A stretch of DNA of 64,000 nt from contig JAJYDQ010000006.1 of the NCBI GenBank assembly GCA_021777225.1, forward strand, positions 1 to 64,000, read 5' to 3'. Of this stretch, positions 1 through 8,526 are shown one piece after another. Made by a program: the position numbers and the translations under genes. Position 1 is the first letter of the stretch. Each line of letters starts with the position of its first letter. The DNA comes from Deltaproteobacteria bacterium (GTDB lineage: Bacteria; Desulfobacterota; Desulfomonilia; Desulfomonilales; Desulfomonilaceae). The notes below the pieces were generated by a model, which was not told the origin of the DNA, searched no databases, and was given only the letters and a program-made list of their open reading frames with translations.

Positions 1-10
1 AGAAAGCTTC

Positions 11-97
11 GGGCTACGCCCTGCGCTTGTCTCCCGTAGTTCCTAAAAAGAGGACAATTCATTTGCTATAAAAGCGGACAAATCTATTTGTTGCTAA
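11..97. repeat. Pair of related direct repeats, possible IS21-like transposon end
   Basis: Two related stretches follow each other: GGACAATTCATTTGCTA at about 52-68 and a variant starting GGACAAATCTATTTG at 77. A short hairpin (GGGC-TAC-GCCC, 11-21) lies before them. Closely spaced GGACAA-type repeats resemble the terminal multiple repeats of IS21-family elements, but no transposase is visible because the window starts here. The rest of 1-258 holds nothing I can identify. This is a weak inference from pattern only. Confidence 0.2.
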
Positions 98-258
98 CAT
101 GTGACATAGATTCAGGGGAAATAGGCCTTTCCTATTGTAACTGATCCCACGTTTTCGGTTTATACAATAGTCGAAAGATTATCTGCCGCGTCTGGAATCG
201 TTACTTGGGCGAGCCCTTAGGAAGCAATGTTTGGACCTGAAATGGATACTGGAAAAAT

Positions 259-1392
259 TTAGAGTATGACAAGATTATCAGCATGAACAGCTTCATCATT
301 GCTGCGATAACCTAGGACCCAATCAATTTCAGGCGTTTGGCGTCCGATAATTTTAATCATTTCGTTCGACGAATAGTTTATGAGTCCTACGGCAAGAGGT
401 ACCCCTTCCGGGCTTAATATCCTGACGGCGGAACCGTCTTCAAATTCCCCCTCTATTCTAAGCACACCAATGGGTAAGAGACTTTTCCCTTTTTGTATGA
501 TTGCTCTTGCAGCCCCCGCATCCACATACAGATCACCTTCTGGCTTAAGATTATAGCGTATCCAGTGCTTACGGGCCGATATTTTCTCCTTGGCCGGCAA
601 AACCAGGGTCCCAATCATTTCACCTTCAAGCACATGACTAATTAAACGAGCTGTTTTGCCCTTAGCTATTATCATTGGGACCCCGGACATTCGCACCTTT
701 TTCGCAGCTTCCAGTTTAGATGTCATTCCGCCTCTACCTATGCTGGAAGAGGAGCCACCCGCGTAACCCATGATCTCTGGTGTAAGGTCTTCCACAACAG
801 GGATCAGACAAGCGTTGGGGTTAACACGCGGGTCACAGTCCATCAAACCATCCATGTCAGTCAATGTCAGTAGCAGGTCAGCGGAAGCGAGCACGGCGAC
901 AAGCGCTGAGAGATTGTCGTTGTCTCCCAGCTTGATCTCATCCACTACGACGGTGTCGTTTTCATTGATGATTGGTGTCACACCCCAGGATAAAAGGGTC
1001 ATTAGTGTGTTTCTAGCATTGAGATAACGGCGCCGGTTTGCCAGATCATCTCGCGTCAGCAACATTTGACCCACCCGGGAGCCATGTCGGGAGAAAGCTT
1101 CCTCATAAGCGGCCATTAGGCGGCTCTGACCGACTGAAGCGGCAGCCTGCTTCTGAGGTATGGTGCGGGCTCCCTCCTTTAGAGTCATCCTTCTGACGCC
1201 AGCCGCCACAGCCCCCGAAGAAACGATGATAAATTCCTTACCCAGTTTGTTATATGCGCAGATTTCGTCGGAGAGTCCTCTGATAATTTTACGGTCCAAT
1301 CCCTTATCAGTTGTTACTACGCTCGAACCGAGTTTTAGGACTATTCGCCGGACATTTGAAAGGATGTTTTTTCTTATTTCTACAGAATTCAT
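259..1392 (-). CDS. proB: Glutamate 5-kinase
   Basis: This cytoplasmic enzyme phosphorylates L-glutamate with ATP, the first step of proline synthesis. The 377-residue length is normal for the long form. An amino-acid-kinase domain covers about residues 15-270, with the N-terminal VLKLGSSVV loop (18-26), VSSGAVAAG (57-65), a NENDTV substrate loop near 145 and GRGGMTSKLEAA near 219. A C-terminal PUA domain (about 284-365) follows. The ATG overlaps the stop of obgE in an ATGA, so the two are translationally coupled. This obgE-proB pairing is common in proteobacteria. proA is not in the window. Confidence 0.96.
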   Translation of the reverse strand: MNSVEIRKNILSNVRRIVLKLGSSVVTTDKGLDRKIIRGLSDEICAYNKLGKEFIIVSSGAVAAGVRRMTLKEGARTIPQKQAAASVGQSRLMAAYEEAFSRHGSRVGQMLLTRDDLANRRRYLNARNTLMTLLSWGVTPIINENDTVVVDEIKLGDNDNLSALVAVLASADLLLTLTDMDGLMDCDPRVNPNACLIPVVEDLTPEIMGYAGGSSSSIGRGGMTSKLEAAKKVRMSGVPMIIAKGKTARLISHVLEGEMIGTLVLPAKEKISARKHWIRYNLKPEGDLYVDAGAARAIIQKGKSLLPIGVLRIEGEFEDGSAVRILSPEGVPLAVGLINYSSNEMIKIIGRQTPEIDWVLGYRSNDEAVHADNLVIL

Positions 1393-2402
1393 TTCCGGGA
1401 CCTTAAATCTTTAAGCGCTTTAGAAATCTCAAAAAGGAGGTCTCTCAATCCTTCACCCGATACAGCGGAAATTTTTTTGACACGCAGGTCCTGTTGCTCA
1501 ACAAACTTATTAAGTTCCTCCGCAGCGGTTCGATTTTCGGGGATATCCATTTTGGTGATGACTACAATCATCGTTCTCAGTGTCAGATCAGCGCCATAGG
1601 ACGAAAGCTCCAACATTATTGTCCTGAACCGTTCAATAGCGGATGGCTCAATCATTGGAGAAGGATCAATGAGATGCAAAAGAATGCTGGTGCGTTCGAT
1701 GTGTCTCAGAAAACGATCGCCCATTCCTGCCCCTTCATGAGCGCCTTCTATCAATCCCGGGATATCTGCCACGACAAAGTCCTGGCCATCAGGCGCGCGG
1801 ACAACGCCTAACCCGGGAACTTTAGTTGTAAAAGGATAATCCGCAATCTTTGGCCTGGCGTTGCTAACCCTGGAAATCAATGTTGATTTGCCACTGTTGG
1901 GTAAACCAACAAGGCCTACGTCAGCAATAAGTTTCAGCTCAAGTGTGAGTTCGCGTTCTTCAGCCGGACCACCTGGTTGCGCCTTTCTGGGCGCTTGATT
2001 CCTGGCGGTAGCAAACCTCGCATTACCTTGACCACCTCGTCCGCCTTTGGCCGCAATTACAAAAGAGCCCGTCTCATCAAGGTCTGCTATAAGTTCGCCT
2101 GTGTCCACATCAAAAATCTGAGTGCCAGGTGGAACGGGAATGTTCAAGTCGTCAGCGGATTTGCCTGTTTGGTTTTTGCCTCTTCCATCCTGACCTTTAC
2201 GCCCGCGATAAAGCTGCTGGTACTGGCAGTCAAGGAGGGTGTTGAGCGATTCGTCAGCTCGTATGATTACATCAGCGCCCTTACCGCCGTCACCACCATC
2301 TGGTCCTCCCCTGGGAACGAAAGCTTCTCTGCGAAAACTTATGCAGCCATTCCCTCCCTTGCCCGATATCACTTTGATTTTAGCCTGATCAACAAATTTC
2401 AA
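1389..2402 (-). CDS. obgE: Obg/CgtA GTPase, ribosome assembly factor
   Basis: This is an essential GTPase that associates with the 50S subunit and links ribosome maturation to stress control. The N-terminal glycine-rich Obg fold covers about residues 1-158 (GGPDGGDGGKG, GGRGGQGNARFATA). The G domain shows G1 GLPNSGKST (about 166-174), G3 DIPGLIEGAHEG, G4 TKMD and G5 SAVSGEG. The C-terminal OCT extension is short or absent. The start codon is TTG, with a GGAAA-type ribosome site about eight bases upstream. The stop overlaps the proB start by four bases. rplU and rpmA, its usual upstream neighbours, are absent; bcp sits there instead. Confidence 0.96.
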   Translation of the reverse strand: MKFVDQAKIKVISGKGGNGCISFRREAFVPRGGPDGGDGGKGADVIIRADESLNTLLDCQYQQLYRGRKGQDGRGKNQTGKSADDLNIPVPPGTQIFDVDTGELIADLDETGSFVIAAKGGRGGQGNARFATARNQAPRKAQPGGPAEERELTLELKLIADVGLVGLPNSGKSTLISRVSNARPKIADYPFTTKVPGLGVVRAPDGQDFVVADIPGLIEGAHEGAGMGDRFLRHIERTSILLHLIDPSPMIEPSAIERFRTIMLELSSYGADLTLRTMIVVITKMDIPENRTAAEELNKFVEQQDLRVKKISAVSGEGLRDLLFEISKALKDLRSRK

Positions 2403-2425
2403 AGGTTGTTTTCCGTTCTACCGAA

Positions 2426-2890
2426 CTAGCTTGATAGCGCCTTCAAAATATTGGGCGCCGTATCTCCAGGACTAACTTTATACCATGCTTGCACAATTTT
2501 TCCGCCCTCATCAATCAAAAATGCGGAACGGATGATACCCTCGTAGGTTTTCCCATACATTTTTTTTTCTCCCCAAGCCCCATAATTTTTAGCGACAACG
2601 TTGTCGGGGTCTGAAAGCAACAGAAAACCAAGTTGATATTTGTCGTCAAATTTTTTTTGTTTATCGGGTTTGTCAGGACTTATTCCAATAGCCGCTACAT
2701 TCAGTTCCGCAAAATCCGGCGAAGCGTCACGAACATTGCAAGCCTGTTTCGTACATCCGGAGGTGTCGGCCTTTGGATAAAAATAAACCAATAGCCTCTT
2801 TCCTCTAAATTCAGTCAATTTAACAACTTTGCCGTTTTGATCAGTTAAGGAAAAGTCGGGAGCCCTATCTCCCACATTTAGCTGCGCCAT
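2426..2890 (-). CDS. bcp: Thioredoxin-dependent peroxiredoxin, BCP/PrxQ type
   Basis: This cytoplasmic peroxidase reduces H2O2 and organic hydroperoxides at a reactive cysteine. At 154 residues it has the full family length. The peroxidatic Cys46 lies in DTSGCTKQAC and the resolving Cys51 lies five residues on, which is the atypical two-Cys BCP arrangement. FYPKADTSGC and the later IRSAFLIDEGGKI match the family. A strong AAGGAGGT site precedes the ATG. It lies 23 bases upstream of obgE on the same strand and could share its transcript. It fits an anaerobe that must survive oxygen exposure. Confidence 0.94.
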   Translation of the reverse strand: MAQLNVGDRAPDFSLTDQNGKVVKLTEFRGKRLLVYFYPKADTSGCTKQACNVRDASPDFAELNVAAIGISPDKPDKQKKFDDKYQLGFLLLSDPDNVVAKNYGAWGEKKMYGKTYEGIIRSAFLIDEGGKIVQAWYKVSPGDTAPNILKALSS

Positions 2891-2971
2891 GTTGCTACCT
2901 CCTTATCAAGATCTCCAAAGATTGCCTATTATCTTATTATAATATATGTTTTAACGATATGATCGCAATTT

Positions 2972-3796
2972 TTGGGAAGAAGCTTAAGTCAGGAAATGAT
3001 AGAAATAAGTGATTTTGGAAAAGTTAAACAGGTCAAATTGGCCGCAGAACTAAATGGAGAACCATATTATTGGGTTTCTTCGTATTTGGTTGATGGTCTA
3101 TTGATTGACACAGGAAGCGCAAAAACCCTACCGGAGTTTTCAAATTTTCTCCGGAATGAAGAAATTCAAGTCGTTGTAAACACTCATAGTCATGAGGACC
3201 ATATTGGCGCCAACAGATTAATTCAGGAAGAATTCGGATTGCCGATTTATGCTAGCAAGTTAGCGATTCCAAAAATTCAGGATCCTCCGACGGTGGCCTG
3301 GTATCGTGAGCAGGCGTGGGGTTCAGCCCAAGCAAGTGACCCGAGACCAATCCCACCCTGTCTGGAAACGTCTAAATTTCGTTTTGAAGTTGTTGATACA
3401 CCTGGGCATAGCGCTGATCATATATCTTTTGCGGAGAGAAATCAGGGTTGGGTTTTTTCCGGGGACCTGTTTATAGGAAACCAAATGACCACAGCAGGTC
3501 CTGAGATGAATATTTCCGACATGCTCAGGTCCATGAGGCGTCTTATTGAATTCATGGACGACGGATTTGTTCTGTTCACTTCCCTACGTACAGTACGTAT
3601 CGACGGCCGGAAAACCCTGCAGGATTTTGTTGCGCGCTTCGAGGAATTGAGGGAGAGGGCGCGTGAGATGGCGACTCAAGGTCTGGATGTACGAGAAATA
3701 GTCAACAAAATGTTCGGCGGAGAAAACCTGTTTGATTCCATCACAAACGGGGAGTTTTCTTCCGCCAAGCTTGTGCGGCTTTTGCTACAGGAATAA
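2972..3796 (+). CDS. Metallo-beta-lactamase-fold hydrolase
   Basis: An MBL-fold metallohydrolase of about 274 residues. It has the dinuclear metal motif THSHEDH (H72-x-H74-x-D76-H77), a DTPGHSADH motif (third metal histidine) and a FSGDLFIG bridging aspartate. The family includes glyoxalase II, lactonases and thioesterases, and the substrate cannot be read from the sequence. The extreme start is TTG; an ATG eight codons later (2996) is an equally good candidate, since neither has a well-placed ribosome site. It ends just before wecB and may be cotranscribed with it. Confidence 0.85.
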   Translation: MGRSLSQEMIEISDFGKVKQVKLAAELNGEPYYWVSSYLVDGLLIDTGSAKTLPEFSNFLRNEEIQVVVNTHSHEDHIGANRLIQEEFGLPIYASKLAIPKIQDPPTVAWYREQAWGSAQASDPRPIPPCLETSKFRFEVVDTPGHSADHISFAERNQGWVFSGDLFIGNQMTTAGPEMNISDMLRSMRRLIEFMDDGFVLFTSLRTVRIDGRKTLQDFVARFEELRERAREMATQGLDVREIVNKMFGGENLFDSITNGEFSSAKLVRLLLQE

Positions 3797-3837
3797 TGGC
3801 ATGGTCAGGGTCTGGTGTCCATGATCAGGGAGGTAAA

Positions 3838-4935
3838 ATGACCAAAACTATAATCAGCGTTGTTGGCGCACGTCCCAATTTCATGAAGGTCGGTCCCATA
3901 GAACGGCAACTGAAGACGCACGATGACATTAATCATATGATAGTGCACACCGGTCAGCATTATGATGACCTTATGAGTGGGGTATTCTTCGATGATCTTG
4001 GATTATCGGCCCCTGCTCGACATTTGGGGGTCGGTTCGGGACGACATGGAGAGATGACCGGAAAGATCATGATTGAATTTGAAAAGGTGTGCCTTGATAT
4101 CAATCCGAACCTGGTTGTTGTTGTGGGGGATGTCAACAGCACTGTGGCGGCCGCTTTGGTGGCCAGGAAGCTCTTCATACCGGTCGCACATGTTGAAGCC
4201 GGCCTCAGGTCATTTGATGAAACGATGCCAGAGGAATGGAACCGTAGGTTAACAGACTGTTTATCCAACCTGTTATATGTATCAGAACCAGCCGGTCTGA
4301 AGAACCTGGAACGTGAAGGCGTGGACAGAAGTCGAATTTTTCTCGTTGGCGACATCATGCTGGAAACCCTTGGACTTTTTCTGTCAGGGATACAAAAACG
4401 TAAACGCTGGATTGATTTTGGGCTAAGTTCAAAAAACTATATTTTGGTTACAATTCACAGACCGTCCAATGTAGATGAGCCGGCAGCTTTAAAACAGATA
4501 ATAGAAATCCTTGAATCATTGCCTCAAAGCGTAATTTTCCCTATGCACCCACGTACTAGAAAACGCCTGGATGAATTTGGCCTGGGCGAAAGAGTAAGCC
4601 GTATAAAGAATCTTCTTTTGGTGGAGCCTCAATCATACATTGATTTTCTTTCACTATTAGAGGGGTGCTCAATAATCCTTTCGGATTCCGGGTCGGTTCA
4701 AGCTGAGGCGAGTTTTTTCGATGTCCCTTGTCTGGTCTGTCGAGAAAACACCGAACGCCCCATTTACTGCGAACAGGGATCCTGCCGACTCGTTGGCAGA
4801 GACTTGCGGTTGATAAAGGACTCGGTCAGGGAAGCCATGGAGGACGATTTTCCAAAATCCACCGAATATGTAAAAAGTTTGGGAAATGATGTTTCTGGAA
4901 AAATAGTAAGATCTATCGTTGAATTCTTGAGATGA
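3838..4935 (+). CDS. wecB: UDP-N-acetylglucosamine 2-epimerase (non-hydrolysing)
   Basis: This enzyme interconverts UDP-GlcNAc and UDP-ManNAc for surface polysaccharides. The 365 residues begin MTKTIISVVGARPNF, the family's N-terminal nucleotide loop. Later motifs are HTGQHYD, VVGDVNST, HVEAGLRSFD, MPEEWNRRLTD, TIHRPSNVD and the C-terminal SDSGSVQAEA with REnTERP (UDP binding). I start at 3838, where GGGAGG sits seven bases upstream. The reading frame opens earlier, at 3796, but those 14 residues (AWSGSGVHDQ...) are not family-like. No other polysaccharide genes are adjacent. Confidence 0.94.
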   Translation: MTKTIISVVGARPNFMKVGPIERQLKTHDDINHMIVHTGQHYDDLMSGVFFDDLGLSAPARHLGVGSGRHGEMTGKIMIEFEKVCLDINPNLVVVVGDVNSTVAAALVARKLFIPVAHVEAGLRSFDETMPEEWNRRLTDCLSNLLYVSEPAGLKNLEREGVDRSRIFLVGDIMLETLGLFLSGIQKRKRWIDFGLSSKNYILVTIHRPSNVDEPAALKQIIEILESLPQSVIFPMHPRTRKRLDEFGLGERVSRIKNLLLVEPQSYIDFLSLLEGCSIILSDSGSVQAEASFFDVPCLVCRENTERPIYCEQGSCRLVGRDLRLIKDSVREAMEDDFPKSTEYVKSLGNDVSGKIVRSIVEFLR

Positions 4936-5053
4936 AGCGTCGATGACAAATTTGGCGACTGATTTCTTCTCGTAAGAGGCAATATTTGATCAAATGTAAT
5001 GAATGAGTTAGATTAATCCCTTGCAATGTAATTAAGACGGGAGAGATGTTTAG

Positions 5054-6115
5054 ATGTCCGATTGTTACAATATTGCGGTGATTGCAGGTGATGGAACAGG
5101 TCCTGAAGTAATACGCGAAGGGATCAAAGTACTCAAGGCCGCTGCGTCTCTTTACGGTTTCTCACTGGATTTTGTTAATTATGATCTCGGTGGAAACCGT
5201 TATCTGAAAACAGGCGAGACTTTACCAGACTCCGTGCTGGATGAGCTTAGGCGCGCCGATGCTATTTATCTTGGAGCGATAGGGCATCCTGATGTTCCTC
5301 CAGGCACGCTTGAAAAGAATATTCTGCTCAAATTACGTTTTGAGCTGGACCAGTATGTAAACTTGCGGCCTGTAAAACTTTATCCGAATGTTGAAACACC
5401 AATAAAGAATAAAGGGCCGAAAGAAATAGATTTTATAGTGTGTAGAGAAAACACGGAGGGTTTTTACGTAGGGTCCGGCGGCTATTTCAAAAAGGGAACA
5501 GCGGACGAAATCGCTATACAGGAATCGATAAATACTCGCAAAGGAATCGAGCGTCTTTTGAGGTATGCATTTGAAACCACAAAGGCACGCGGAAAGAGAA
5601 AAAAACTTACTCTATGTGGCAAGACGAATGTCTTAACCTATGCTTGGGGACTATGGACACGAACTTTCGAGGATATGGCCAAGGAATATCCCGATGTTCA
5701 AACAGACTACGCGCATGTTGACGCAATTTGCATGTGGTTTGTCAAAAACCCCGAATGGTTTGACGTAATCGCCACAGACAACATGTTCGGAGACATAATT
5801 ACAGACCTTGGGGCGATGATTCAGGGAGGAATGGGCATCGCCGCAGGAGGGAACATCAATCCGCAAGGCGTGTCCATGTTCGAACCGATAGGCGGGTCGG
5901 CTCCTAAATACACAGGACAGAACATCATCAATCCGCTTGCTGGAATCCTGGCTGGATCTCTAATGCTTGAGACGCTGGGCGAGAAAGTCGCCGCCAAGTC
6001 AATTGAAGACGCTGTGATAAAAGCTCTTACTAAAAACATCAAGAGTCTGGAAGCGGGAAGGATGGGACATTCCACTTCAGAGGTTGGAGACCTGGTGGAA
6101 GGATACCTTTGCTGA
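5054..6115 (+). CDS. Isopropylmalate/isocitrate dehydrogenase family enzyme, LeuB-like
   Basis: An NAD(P)-dependent beta-decarboxylating dehydrogenase acting on a 2-hydroxyacid such as 3-isopropylmalate. The 353 residues show AGDGTGPEV at the N-terminus, the substrate-arginine segment [26 protein letters not shown], the catalytic Lys in GKTNVL, the metal aspartates in [18 protein letters not shown] and the cofactor loop [14 protein letters not shown]. The last replaces the usual EPvHGSAPD of LeuB, so substrate identity (isopropylmalate, isocitrate, tartrate or homoisocitrate) is uncertain. No leuA, leuC or leuD is adjacent. A GGGAGAG site lies nine bases before the ATG. Confidence 0.85.
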   Translation: MSDCYNIAVIAGDGTGPEVIREGIKVLKAAASLYGFSLDFVNYDLGGNRYLKTGETLPDSVLDELRRADAIYLGAIGHPDVPPGTLEKNILLKLRFELDQYVNLRPVKLYPNVETPIKNKGPKEIDFIVCRENTEGFYVGSGGYFKKGTADEIAIQESINTRKGIERLLRYAFETTKARGKRKKLTLCGKTNVLTYAWGLWTRTFEDMAKEYPDVQTDYAHVDAICMWFVKNPEWFDVIATDNMFGDIITDLGAMIQGGMGIAAGGNINPQGVSMFEPIGGSAPKYTGQNIINPLAGILAGSLMLETLGEKVAAKSIEDAVIKALTKNIKSLEAGRMGHSTSEVGDLVEGYLC

Positions 6116-6195
6116 AATAATGGTTGTTAAGGGTTTGAACGGTTGGTTCTGCAACGATTGGACAAGGAGCTTTTTCATTTTTTTTATCGGTTCGA

Positions 6196-7884
6196 ATGCT
6201 TACTGGGAAATCTATGGGGAACAGCGAAACGTCAATTCTTAAGATTCTGCCTCTTGGGGGACTTGGAGAAATTGGTCTAAACATGACACTGGTCATCTGG
6301 GACGACTGTGCGTTCATTTTGGACGCGGGCCTCATGTTTCCGGATGAATCAATGCCCGGCGTTGATTATGTGATTCCGGACGTAAATGTTCTGACAAGAC
6401 TCCATCAAAACATTCTAGGCATAGTAATCACCCACGCGCACGAAGACCATATTGGCGCTCTGCCTTATCTGCTCAAGAAGATAAACGTTCCAATTTATGC
6501 CACCTCTCTGACGATGGGATTTATTGAGAACAAGTTTGATGAATTCGACCTGCTAACAAGCACTGACAGGATAGTAATTTCAACGGATTCACCCATTCAG
6601 CTTGGGCCCTTTGTTTTGGATTTTTTCGCGATGTGCCATTCGGTCCCGGATGCTGTGGGAGTAATTGTGCAAACTCCGATAGGAAGGCTTGTCTTTTCTG
6701 GGGACTTCAAGATTGATCCAAAACCGATAGATGGAAGGCCCTGTGATCTCAAAAAATTAAAGAAATATGCCAGAACAGGTGTGCTTGCGCTTTTTTCCGA
6801 CAGTACAAATGTGGAATTTTCGGGGCGCACGCGGTCAGAGAGTGATCTCAGGCCGTCATTTGAAAAGATTTTTGCAAATGCGAACGGTAGGATCCTGATA
6901 GCGACATTTGCGTCTAATATCCACCGTTTACAGCAAGTGCTCACAGTTTCAGAGCAGTTCAACCGTAAGGCGGCCCTTGTTGGGCGATCAATGGTTGCAA
7001 ACGCTCGAATTGCCGCTGAGCGTGGCTATCTGAAAATCCCGGAAAACATACTTGTGGACATTAATGAACTTGAGATGATTCCTGACAATCAGGTGACAGT
7101 TTTATCAACTGGGTCACAAGGTGAGCCAATGTCCGCTCTGGCTCTAATGGCTTCGGAACGCCACAAATACCTAAAGGTGAAAGAGGGCGATACGGTAATA
7201 TTCTCGTCTCGGTTCATTCCAGGAAATGAAAAGGCCATCAACAGCATGATAAATGATCTGGCCAAACGCGGGGCCAATGTGATGTATGAAAAGATAGCTG
7301 ATGTTCATGTTTCAGGACACGCCAGAGAGGGGGAACTCCGTACATTGCTGAAACTTGTCCGGCCGCGATATTTTGTTCCGATTCATGGCGAGTACCGACA
7401 TCTTGTACGCCACTCCCAACTGGCTATCGGGGAAGGGGTTTTGCAAGAAAATGTTGTAGTGGCTACCAATGGAGATGTGATCGAGATATCTGAAGAGGGA
7501 ATCGGCGTCACTGAGCAGATCGATGTCGGTCGAGTCTTTGTTCACGGTAAAGGTGTAGGCGATATAGGACGAGATGTTTTAAGGGATCGAAGGACGATAT
7601 CTGAAGTAGGTTTAATCACAGTGGTCTTCGTTGTTTCAACCCACGACGGCCGTATATTGAGCGGTCCAGAACTCAGGTCTATTGGAGTAACATATGAGGA
7701 GATCGAACCTGAGCTGATGGAAGGCATAAAGTCGGCAATAGTGGAACGGATTTCGAATTTGCGTCCGTCTGTTTCATCGGACTGGGACAAAATTCGCGAC
7801 GACATCCGTCTTATTACACGTAGGTTTGTCAATAAGCTTTTGGGGCGCAAGCCAGTGGTCCAGACGATAATATTGGAAGTATGA
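6196..7884 (+). CDS. rnj: Ribonuclease J
   Basis: A beta-CASP metallo-beta-lactamase RNase with combined endo- and 5'-exonuclease activity, used in mRNA turnover and RNA maturation. The 562-residue length is typical. GGLGEIGLNM opens the fold. The metal site is THAHEDHIGALPYL near residues 77-90. FSGDFKID, the beta-CASP loop SDSTNVE, the LSTGSQGEPMSAL motif and HVSGHAREGEL follow, then the C-terminal domain. A second in-frame ATG at 6214 has a GGGAAA site and could be the true start. A clear terminator lies about 120 bases downstream. Confidence 0.94.
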   Translation: MLTGKSMGNSETSILKILPLGGLGEIGLNMTLVIWDDCAFILDAGLMFPDESMPGVDYVIPDVNVLTRLHQNILGIVITHAHEDHIGALPYLLKKINVPIYATSLTMGFIENKFDEFDLLTSTDRIVISTDSPIQLGPFVLDFFAMCHSVPDAVGVIVQTPIGRLVFSGDFKIDPKPIDGRPCDLKKLKKYARTGVLALFSDSTNVEFSGRTRSESDLRPSFEKIFANANGRILIATFASNIHRLQQVLTVSEQFNRKAALVGRSMVANARIAAERGYLKIPENILVDINELEMIPDNQVTVLSTGSQGEPMSALALMASERHKYLKVKEGDTVIFSSRFIPGNEKAINSMINDLAKRGANVMYEKIADVHVSGHAREGELRTLLKLVRPRYFVPIHGEYRHLVRHSQLAIGEGVLQENVVVATNGDVIEISEEGIGVTEQIDVGRVFVHGKGVGDIGRDVLRDRRTISEVGLITVVFVVSTHDGRILSGPELRSIGVTYEEIEPELMEGIKSAIVERISNLRPSVSSDWDKIRDDIRLITRRFVNKLLGRKPVVQTIILEV

Positions 7885-8000
7885 AAACGCGCCTTGGCGG
7901 AAAAGAGTAACATTTTTCTTGCATTTTTGAAGATGTTAGCTTAAATCATGACATCAGATTGAATAAAACCCGGACCCAATGGTTTTTTATGATTTACGAC

Positions 8001-8034
8001 CCGGGTTTGAGCTGGACGAAAGCCCGGATTTTTC
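8001..8034 (+). terminator. Intrinsic terminator after RNase J gene
   Basis: CCGGGTTT (8001-8008) pairs with AAAGCCCGG (8019-8027), with one G-U pair and a ten-base loop, and a T-rich tract (ATTTTTCTT) follows. An alternative longer-loop pairing with AAACCCGG at 7966-7973 is also possible, so the element could switch between two structures. Confidence 0.65.
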
Positions 8035-8076
8035 TTGACAACGGGCTTAAACGCGTGATACGGTGCGTTAAATCTA

Positions 8077-8085
8077 TGGTATAAT
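8077..8085 (+). promoter_or_regulatory. Extended -10 promoter for the small Cys/Lys-rich gene
   Basis: TGGTATAAT at 8077-8085 is an extended -10 element (TGn followed by a consensus TATAAT), 42 bases before the ATG at 8127. No good -35 is seen at 17-base spacing, which is usual for extended -10 promoters. Confidence 0.55.
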
Positions 8086-8126
8086 AGCTCTTGAATTGGA
8101 GTATGCTCATTTAAGGAGGGTTTAGG

Positions 8127-8426
8127 ATGAAGAAGTCGTTGGTTATTATGGTTGTTCTGGTGGGATCGCTTGCTCTGGCTGGTTCAGTGTTTGCTTCAGA
8201 TTGGGGCTGCTATTCTACTCCGACCTGCAAACCGGCTCCTTGCAAAGACGAAGTTCTGTGCAAAGGTAAAGCTGCAGGCGTCGAAAAAATGTGTGGTCCG
8301 TGCGCGCCGACAATTAAGTGGGCTGGTAGCTGGATGACAGTTTTGAAGTGCCCTGCTTCCGCCGCGCCTGCTAAGGCTATGGCCAAGAAGGGTAAAGGCG
8401 TAGCTAAAAAAGGCAAAAAGAAATAA
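8127..8426 (+). CDS. Small exported Cys- and Lys-rich protein, unknown function
   Basis: A 99-residue protein with a clear Sec signal peptide (MKKS, hydrophobic 5-22, cleavage likely after VFA, residue 23). The mature part has seven cysteines (28, 34, 39, 45, 56, 59, 75), including a CGPC pair. The last 20 residues alternate Ala/Gly with Lys (KAMAKKGKGVAKKGKKK). A GGAGG site, its own extended -10 promoter and terminators on both sides make it a monocistronic and probably well expressed gene. I do not recognise the family. Metal binding, disulfide stabilisation or polyanion binding through the basic tail are possibilities only. Confidence 0.85.
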   Translation: MKKSLVIMVVLVGSLALAGSVFASDWGCYSTPTCKPAPCKDEVLCKGKAAGVEKMCGPCAPTIKWAGSWMTVLKCPASAAPAKAMAKKGKGVAKKGKKK

Positions 8427-8480
8427 GTCGGTTGGCGCAGGTTTTTCTGCGCGTAACTGTATTTTGATAGCTGTGAAGAT

Positions 8481-8509
8481 AACCCTTCCTTTTATGGAGG
8501 GGTTTTTCT
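8481..8509 (+). terminator. Intrinsic terminator after the small exported gene
   Basis: AACCCTTCC pairs with GGAGGGGTT (one G-U pair, six-base loop), followed by TTTCTTTTTG. It ends about 18 bases before the next start codon, isolating the small gene from the aminotransferase. Confidence 0.8.
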
Positions 8510-8526
8510 TTTTGTAAAGGCCAGTC

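Noticed and set aside
4788-4805. Sigma-54-like TGGCA-N6-TTGC sequence
   Set aside because: It lies inside the wecB coding sequence with no gene starting downstream in the right position.
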